From Glycomyces niveus (GTDB taxonomy: Bacteria > Actinomycetota > Actinomycetes > Mycobacteriales > Micromonosporaceae), in NCBI RefSeq assembly GCF_017592475.1, contig NZ_JAGFNP010000005.1, forward strand, positions 186,001 to 250,000: a DNA stretch of 64,000 bases, written 5' to 3'. The position numbers and the translations under genes were made by a program. Every line of letters begins with the position of its first letter. Position 1 is the stretch's first letter. Below the pieces are notes generated by a model. That model was given only the letters and a program-made list of their open reading frames with translations, was not told where the DNA came from and ran no database searches. Positions 59,268 through 64,000 of the stretch are shown here, piece by piece.

Positions 59268-60116
59268 TCAGGCACCGGAGCGTTCGGCGGCGTCGAACGG
59301 CTCGAGGTCCCCGGGCGTGAGCGTCGTGCTCTGCAGCAGCGCGCGGATGAGGTTGTCGTTGAGCGCGTTGCCGAGCGGTTCGCCGAACACCTCGCTGCGG
59401 CGCAGGCCGTAGACGCGGTGCCGGTAGTCCGGGGCCGAGAGCCGCTCGCGCACCGACGCGACGACGCGGGCGACGGTCTTCTCGTTCCAGTCCCGGTCCT
59501 TCGGGCCGGGGAGCCGGGCCATGTCCCCGGCCACGGTCTTCCAGGACACCGGCTGCGGCTGCGCCAGGCCCCGCAGGTACCGCTGCGCCAGCGAGGCGAT
59601 CACGAGCCGCTCGGTGCGGCTCAGCCGGTGCACCACCGGGACCGCGGTCTCGTCCTCGGGCGCGGCCTCGCCGTCGGGGCGCTTGCCGCCGATGACGCGG
59701 ATCTCGAGGAAGTGGACCTCTTCGCGGGGGTTGCCGATGTAGACGGGCGTGTAGGCGTCCTCGACCAGGCGCTCCTGGCCCTGGAGCAGCATGGCGTCGC
59801 CGGGGAACAGCATCGGCAGCCGTCCTTCGTTGCGCATCGTCCACTCGCCGCCGTGGCAGATCAGGCGGCCGTGGCGGCGGCTGATCCGGTCGTCGGTGAC
59901 GCCGAGCGGGAGGTTGACGTTGTCCTTGTCGCGCCCGAAGAGCAGTTCGAACGGGCGCGGCGGCACCGCCCAGCCCCGGTAGGCCGAGAGCGCGAAGACC
60001 GTGCCCAGCGGCGGGTACGGCAGCGGGTCCTCGCCCTCGGGCGCTTCGGGGACGCCGGCGGCGAGGCTGCGCACCCACGGTGGGAGCACTTGCGGGTAGA
60101 AGGCCTGGTCGGTCAT
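59268..60116 (-). CDS. FHA-domain protein with C-terminal helix-turn-helix-like region
   Basis: This is a 282-residue cytoplasmic protein from ATG 60116. The first half is an FHA-like phosphothreonine-binding domain, with LLFGRDKDNVNLPLGVTDD and ISRRHGRLICHGGEWTMRNEG carrying the conserved Arg, Ser, His and Asn. The second half (HRLSRTERLVIASLAQRY, then SWKTVAGDMARLPG and NEKTVARVVASVRERLSA) looks like a winged helix of the type attached to FHA in some actinobacteria. Its stop is 10 bases from the convergent kinase stop. It may read out kinase activity and control transcription. The partner relation is inferred. Confidence 0.82.
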   Translation of the reverse strand: MTDQAFYPQVLPPWVRSLAAGVPEAPEGEDPLPYPPLGTVFALSAYRGWAVPPRPFELLFGRDKDNVNLPLGVTDDRISRRHGRLICHGGEWTMRNEGRLPMLFPGDAMLLQGQERLVEDAYTPVYIGNPREEVHFLEIRVIGGKRPDGEAAPEDETAVPVVHRLSRTERLVIASLAQRYLRGLAQPQPVSWKTVAGDMARLPGPKDRDWNEKTVARVVASVRERLSAPDYRHRVYGLRRSEVFGEPLGNALNDNLIRALLQSTTLTPGDLEPFDAAERSGA

Positions 60117-60139
60117 GCGGTGGCACCGTCCTCTCGGGG

Positions 60140-60161
60140 CAATGGGGTTCGATTCCCATTG
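60140..60161. other. Hairpin with T-arm-like sequence between FHA gene and dusB
   Basis: CAATGGG and CCCATTG flank the loop GTTCGATT at 60140-60161. The loop resembles a tRNA T-arm (GGTTCGATTCC), but no full cloverleaf is present. It lies 41 bases after the dusB stop and may simply be its terminator. Confidence 0.4.
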
Positions 60162-60201
60162 TGCCGACAGCGGGTGCGGGACCTCTCCCGCGAGCGCCGG
60201 G

Positions 60202-61380
60202 TCAGCCGCCCGAGGAGTCGATCTCGGCGCCTGCGGGCACCGTGAGGTCGTCGCGGTCGTCGAGCCAGCCGTCGGGCAGGCTCACTTTGCCGGGGCTGTT
60301 GGTGCGGCCGCGCGGCTTGCCGATGGTCGACTCGGGGAACGGCGCGTCGGCGTCGAGCTTGCCGAGCAGGTCTTCGAGCTCGTTGAGGTGCGAGACCATC
60401 GAGAGCTCGCGGCGCAGCTCGCCGCCGACCGGGAAGCCTTTGAGGTACCAGGCGACGTGCTTGCGGAACTCGCGGCAGCCGTGCTCCTCGGCGTCGATGT
60501 TGCGTCGGGCCTCGTACGACTCGGCGCCCGCGATCCACTCGACGAGCAGCTCGGCGTGGCGGTACATGACCTTCGCGACCTCGCCGAGGGACGGCATGAT
60601 GCGCTTGACCTCGCCCTCTCGGCGAAGCTTGCGAGCCTGAAACCCGGCTTCGAGGTCGCCGAACAGCCAGGGCCGCCCGAGGCAGCCGCGTCCGACCACG
60701 ACGCCGTCGCAGCCGGTCTGCTCGACCATGCGGAGCGCGTCGTCGGCCTCCCAGATGTCGCCGTTGCCGAGCACCGGCAGGTCCAGGTGCTCCTTCAACG
60801 CGGCGATGGCGTCCCAGTCGGCCGTGCCCGAGTACCGCTCGGCGGCGGTGCGCCCGTGCAGCGCGACCCAGGCGACGCCCGCGTCCTGGGCGATCTTCCC
60901 CGCTTCGAGGTAGGTCAGGTGGTCGTCGTCGATGCCCTTGCGCATCTTCACGGTCACCGGGAGGTCCCCGGCGGCCTTGACGGCGGCCGTGACGATCTCG
61001 CGGAACAGCCCGCGCTTCCACGGCAGGGCCGAACCGCCGCCGCGGCGGGTGACCTTCGGGACGGGGCATCCGAAGTTGAGGTCGATGTGGTCGGCGAGGT
61101 CCTCGTCGGCGACCATCTGCACGGCCTTGCGCATCCCGGCCGGGTCGACGCCGTACAGCTGCAGGCTGCGGGTCTGCTCTTCCGGGTCGAACTCGATGAG
61201 CCGCATGGTCTTCGGGTTGCGCTCGGTGAGCGCCACCGTCGTGATCATCTCGCACACGTAGATGCCCGCGCCCTGCTCGCGGCAGAGCTTGCGGAACGGC
61301 AGGTTCGTGATCCCGGCCATGGGCGCCAGCACCACGGGCGGGTCGACCGTGGCGCCTGCGAGCGAGAGCTGCTTTGTCAC
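60202..61380 (-). CDS. dusB: tRNA-dihydrouridine synthase DusB
   Basis: This FMN enzyme reduces uridine to dihydrouridine in the tRNA D-loop. It has 392 residues from GTG 61380; the frame is open far upstream through the transporter gene, which is ignored. Blocks are VVLAPMAGITNLPFRKLCRE, the QLYGVDPAGMRKAVQMV segment, DLNFGCPVPKVTRRGGGSA with the catalytic Cys, then VTVKMRKGID, ALHGRTAAERYSG and VLGNGDIW. VVVGRGCLGRPWLF binds the FMN phosphate. The C-terminal RNA-binding helices end near SHLNELEDLLGKL. The last 40 residues are a variable tail. Confidence 0.95.
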   Translation of the reverse strand: MTKQLSLAGATVDPPVVLAPMAGITNLPFRKLCREQGAGIYVCEMITTVALTERNPKTMRLIEFDPEEQTRSLQLYGVDPAGMRKAVQMVADEDLADHIDLNFGCPVPKVTRRGGGSALPWKRGLFREIVTAAVKAAGDLPVTVKMRKGIDDDHLTYLEAGKIAQDAGVAWVALHGRTAAERYSGTADWDAIAALKEHLDLPVLGNGDIWEADDALRMVEQTGCDGVVVGRGCLGRPWLFGDLEAGFQARKLRREGEVKRIMPSLGEVAKVMYRHAELLVEWIAGAESYEARRNIDAEEHGCREFRKHVAWYLKGFPVGGELRRELSMVSHLNELEDLLGKLDADAPFPESTIGKPRGRTNSPGKVSLPDGWLDDRDDLTVPAGAEIDSSGG

Positions 61381-61404
61381 CGGTCCATTATTCCAGCGGA
61401 CCGG
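61380..61404 (-). terminator. Short hairpin between CNNM-type transporter gene and dusB
   Basis: A seven-base inverted repeat (CCGGTCC / GGACCGG) with an 11-base AT-richer loop lies downstream of the CNNM gene stop and touches the dusB start. It could be a terminator or a leader structure. Confidence 0.35.
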
Positions 61405-61427
61405 CCCGGCCGCCCCGCCCGGTGACG

Positions 61428-62705
61428 TCAGTCTCCGACCGCGAGGCGGCGGACCCGCACGGTGATGATCGCGTGCTGCTCGACGTCCGCCACCTCGAAC
61501 TCCCAGCCCGAGAGGCGCACCGTGTCGCCCGGGGCCTCCGGGAGCCGCCCGAGGCGCGCCAGCAGCAGGCCCGCGACCGTGGTGAAGCTCCCTTCGGGCT
61601 GGTCGACCAGCTCGATGTCGAGGTCTTCGAGGTCGTGGATCGGGAAGGTGCCGGGCACGGTCATCACCCCGTCGGCGCGGTGCTGCACGGCCATCACGTC
61701 GCGGTCGGTCTCGTCGTAGATCTCGCCCACGAACTCCTCGAGGAGGTCTTCGAGGGTCACGATGCCGTCGATGCCGCCGTGCTCGTCGACGACCACCGCG
61801 AACTGCTCGTGGTCGGCCTTGAAGCGGCGCAGCGCGTCCGAGACCCGCAGCGACTCGGGGAACACCACGGCCGGGCGCATCGCCTCGGTGAGCGCCTGCG
61901 AGTCGTCGAGGAGGTCGCGCAGGTGCACGACGCCGAGCACGTCGTCCAGGCCCGTCTCGCCCGTCACCGGCGCCCGCGAGTGGCCCGAGGCCGCGAGCAG
62001 CGCCCGCGCCTCGGCGATCGCGGTGTCGGCGGGCAGCACGAACACCGCGCGGCGCGGCACCAGGACTTCGCGCAGGCGCCGCGCGTGGATCTCGAGGGCG
62101 CCGACGATGATCTCGCGCTGCTCGGGGTTGAGCGCCCGCTGCCCCGAGACGAGCTCGCGCAGTTCGGAGGCGCTCATCTGCTCGCCGTCGGACTCGTCGC
62201 CGCCGCCGAAGACCCGCACGACCAGGTTCGTGGACCTGCTCAGCGCCCACACCGCCGGCCGCGCGGCCGTGGACAGGAAGTCGAGCGGCTTGGCCGCCAG
62301 CAGCGCCCACCGCAGCGAGTACTGCATCGCCAGGCGCTTGGGCGCGAGCTCGCCGAACACGAGTGTGAAGAAGGTGAGCACGACCGTGACCAGGCCGACC
62401 GCGACCGCGTCGGCCGCGCCGCCGAGGAAGCCCAGCGCCGGGACGATCGGCTCGGCGAGCGAGACGGCCGCCGTGGCCGAGGCCAGGAACCCGGCGAGGG
62501 TGATGCCGATCTGGATCGTGGCGAGGAACCGGTTCGGGTCGCGTGCGAGCCGCACGAGGGTGCGCCCGCCCTTGCCCGGCTCGCGCTCCAGCGTCCGCAG
62601 CTGGCCTTCCCGCAGCGACACCAGCGCCATCTCACTGCCCGCGAAGAGCGCGTTCAACAGCACCAGCACGCCGACGAGCGCAAGGTTCCAACCGTAGCCG
62701 TCCAT
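61428..62705 (-). CDS. CNNM/CorC-family transporter (DUF21-CBS-CorC)
   Basis: This is a membrane protein of 425 residues from ATG 62705. The DUF21 part has helices near WNLALVGVLVLLNALFAGSE and FLATIQIGITLAGFLASATA, followed by GELAPKRLAMQYS. Two CBS domains follow (VLVPRRAVFVLPADTAI, then VVHLRDLLDD and EQFAVVVDEHGGIDGIVTLE). The C-terminal CorC_HlyC domain ends the protein (GTFPIHDLEDLDIELVD). CNNM/CorC proteins export magnesium or act in divalent-cation balance; the old name is hemolysin. No neighbour indicates the ion. Confidence 0.93.
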   Translation of the reverse strand: MDGYGWNLALVGVLVLLNALFAGSEMALVSLREGQLRTLEREPGKGGRTLVRLARDPNRFLATIQIGITLAGFLASATAAVSLAEPIVPALGFLGGAADAVAVGLVTVVLTFFTLVFGELAPKRLAMQYSLRWALLAAKPLDFLSTAARPAVWALSRSTNLVVRVFGGGDESDGEQMSASELRELVSGQRALNPEQREIIVGALEIHARRLREVLVPRRAVFVLPADTAIAEARALLAASGHSRAPVTGETGLDDVLGVVHLRDLLDDSQALTEAMRPAVVFPESLRVSDALRRFKADHEQFAVVVDEHGGIDGIVTLEDLLEEFVGEIYDETDRDVMAVQHRADGVMTVPGTFPIHDLEDLDIELVDQPEGSFTTVAGLLLARLGRLPEAPGDTVRLSGWEFEVADVEQHAIITVRVRRLAVGD

Positions 62706-62758
62706 TCCTGCCTTCCATCGAGTTTCGGTTTGCCGCACAAGGTACCCGATATGACGAA

Positions 62759-62785
62759 GGCCGCCCGGCGGTGCGCCGGGCGGCC
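62759..62785 (-). terminator. Hairpin terminator of the right-end gene
   Basis: An 11-base perfect inverted repeat (GGCCGCCCGGC and its complement) with a five-base loop lies 18 bases past the stop of the partial gene. Confidence 0.8.
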
Positions 62786-62802
62786 CTCGAACGGGTCTGC
62801 GT

Positions 62803-64000
62803 CTATTCGAGGTCCACGGTCACCGATGCGCCCCACGGGTTGCCCGCGACCTCGTAGGCCCCGGCGTAGGAGAACCCGTCGCCGCCGACGGTGGCGCCGC
62901 CCGGGATCGTGGCCTGGCCGTCGAGGTACGAGTGGAGCTTCTGCCCGGTGTAGTCCGTGACCAGGACCACCGCGGCGGTGCCGTGGTAGCCCTGTGCGTT
63001 CAAGGCGGGCGTCTCGGAGGCGCACAGCGGGTCGGCCATGCGCGAGTCCGCGAGCTCCTTCCGCACTTCGCCGCCGGAGACCCAGCTGACCTTGGCGTCG
63101 CCGCGGCTGGTCGCGATGAACGCGCCGCTCTGGCTGCCGACGACCAGGCAGGTCGGGTTCGCGCCGACCTCGGTCGCGGCCGTCTCCTTGAGGGAGCCGT
63201 CGAGTTCGCGGACCTTGCCGTCGGCGGTCGCGACGGCCGAGGCGCCCTCGGCCGCGGCGACGTCGGCCACGCCGCCGTCGAAGCCGACCGCGTCGCCCGC
63301 GGCGGCGTCGAACTTGAACTCGGCACCCTCGTAGTGCTGGGCTGCAAGCCCTTCGAGCGTGGAGGCGAGGTCGACGACCGCGACCTGGCTGGCGCTCAGG
63401 TCGCCCACGATCGCGTAGCCCGCGGTGGCGACCTGGTCGCGGCCCGCGCCGCCGGCGACGTCGCTGCGCTCGGTCGAGAGCGAGCCGCCGGAGTTCGACC
63501 AGGCGTCGACTGAGGTCGGCGCGGTGAACGGCAGCTCGACGGTGCCCGCGATCTCGGCGGCGCCGAAGTGGCCGGGGTTCGGCAGGCCGGGGTAGGACTC
63601 GGACCAGCTGGACTGGTACGAGTCCGCCTTGTCGCCCAGGGCGATCACGACGAGCGAGCCGGTCTGCGTCTCGGGCGTCCACGTGGTGACGAGCGCGAGC
63701 TCGTTGCCGTCGGTGAGCGCCACGTCGGTCGGGACCTGCCCGTCCGGCAGCTGGAGGCAGGTGCCGCCCTGCGCGCCGCTGATGCCCGCGGTGGCGATGA
63801 TCCCCGAGGAGAACGCGATCACGGAGTGGGCGTTGACCTCGGCGCTCTGCTCGGGCCGCGCGAGCGCGACCGGCTTGCCGAGTTCGCCGCCGAGTCCGGC
63901 GACGCAGTCGGCGGTCGTGCCCTCCTGCAGTTCGAGTTCGGGCCGGCCCTCGTCGGTGAACCTGCCGCCCGCGCGGGGCGTGATGCCGAGCGAGGCGTCG
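62803..64000 (-). CDS. Partial extracytoplasmic beta-propeller-like protein, 5' end outside window
   Basis: The frame is open to the right edge, so the N-terminus is missing. At least 399 residues are seen. The sequence is rich in short beta-strand patterns with Gly/Asp turns (VALTDGNELALVTTW, then VVIALGDKADSYQS, VAVVDLASTLEGLAAQ and CLVVGSQSGAFIATSRGD), as in YncE/lactonase-type propellers. Ala and Val are frequent, and a few Cys occur. No catalytic motif is visible. A signal peptide probably lies beyond the window. The apparent start at 63822 is internal, because coding continues above it. Confidence 0.65.
   Translation of the reverse strand, partial: DASLGITPRAGGRFTDEGRPELELQEGTTADCVAGLGGELGKPVALARPEQSAEVNAHSVIAFSSGIIATAGISGAQGGTCLQLPDGQVPTDVALTDGNELALVTTWTPETQTGSLVVIALGDKADSYQSSWSESYPGLPNPGHFGAAEIAGTVELPFTAPTSVDAWSNSGGSLSTERSDVAGGAGRDQVATAGYAIVGDLSASQVAVVDLASTLEGLAAQHYEGAEFKFDAAAGDAVGFDGGVADVAAAEGASAVATADGKVRELDGSLKETAATEVGANPTCLVVGSQSGAFIATSRGDAKVSWVSGGEVRKELADSRMADPLCASETPALNAQGYHGTAAVVLVTDYTGQKLHSYLDGQATIPGGATVGGDGFSYAGAYEVAGNPWGASVTVDLE

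Noticed and set aside
60076..60165. Complete tRNA gene
   Set aside because: Only a T-arm-like hairpin is visible. Acceptor, D and anticodon arms do not form.

Overview
The window is a GC-rich stretch of an actinomycete chromosome. Supporting signs are very strong G/C wobble preference, frequent GTG and TTG starts, a TrcR/MprA-type two-component pair, GlnR-like boxes, a geosmin synthase, a type VII secretion-type toxin cassette and the recO / uppS / smtB-zur / glyS order known from actinobacteria such as Mycobacterium. The gene content would fit a Glycomyces-like or related spore-forming actinomycete, but that is inference. I see no integrase, transposase, rRNA, complete tRNA or CRISPR array.

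Layout. 0.2-4.0 kb: a response regulator, a sensor kinase and an HtrA-like membrane protease. 4.2-8.2 kb: a membrane-anchored Mrr-like nuclease, rsmI and a DrrAB-type ABC exporter. 8.4-12.0 kb: nitrate uptake (narK) and an assimilatory nitrate reductase. 12.1-14.1 kb: a secreted lipase-like hydrolase and a DUF1349 protein. 14.16-14.32 kb: a heptamer repeat followed by long G runs. 14.4-21.8 kb: a terpene locus with ispH, a polyprenyl diphosphate synthase, a family 2B encapsulin shell gene with a cyclic-nucleotide-binding-like domain, a DUF4239 membrane protein and a geosmin synthase. 21.9-24.2 kb: a five-gene polymorphic toxin cassette (YbaB, EspC-like, WXG100-like, EndoU RNase, putative immunity protein).

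24.6-30.0 kb: the nitrite reductase operon, with a FAD/[2Fe-2S] oxidoreductase, nirB, nirD and a uroporphyrinogen-III synthase fused to a winged helix. It shares a GlnR-like operator with the nitrate reductase gene. 30.2-37.1 kb: mostly housekeeping genes (endonuclease V, MOSC protein, recO, uppS) among small membrane and acidic proteins. 37.1-43.6 kb: a voltage-gated cation channel, a metal-related permease pair, the znuACB zinc importer behind a palindromic Zur box, and a coupled smtB-zur regulator pair. 43.6-54.8 kb: membrane proteins, an HSP90-like ATPase followed by a TPR protein, and glyS.

54.8-57.6 kb: a zinc-starvation cluster. A second Zur box lies between rpmB-rpmG-rpsN (Cys-poor, zinc-free ribosomal paralogues) and a CobW-like gene plus type B rpmE2. 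57.7-64.0 kb: a Ser/Thr kinase converging on an FHA protein, then dusB, a CNNM/CorC transporter and a gene running off the right edge.

Three multi-gene modules stand out: nitrogen assimilation (two operons sharing an operator), zinc homeostasis (importer, regulators and ribosomal remodelling) and a terpenoid module with an encapsulin shell. In the terpenoid module the geosmin synthase frame has no stop where the family normally ends.
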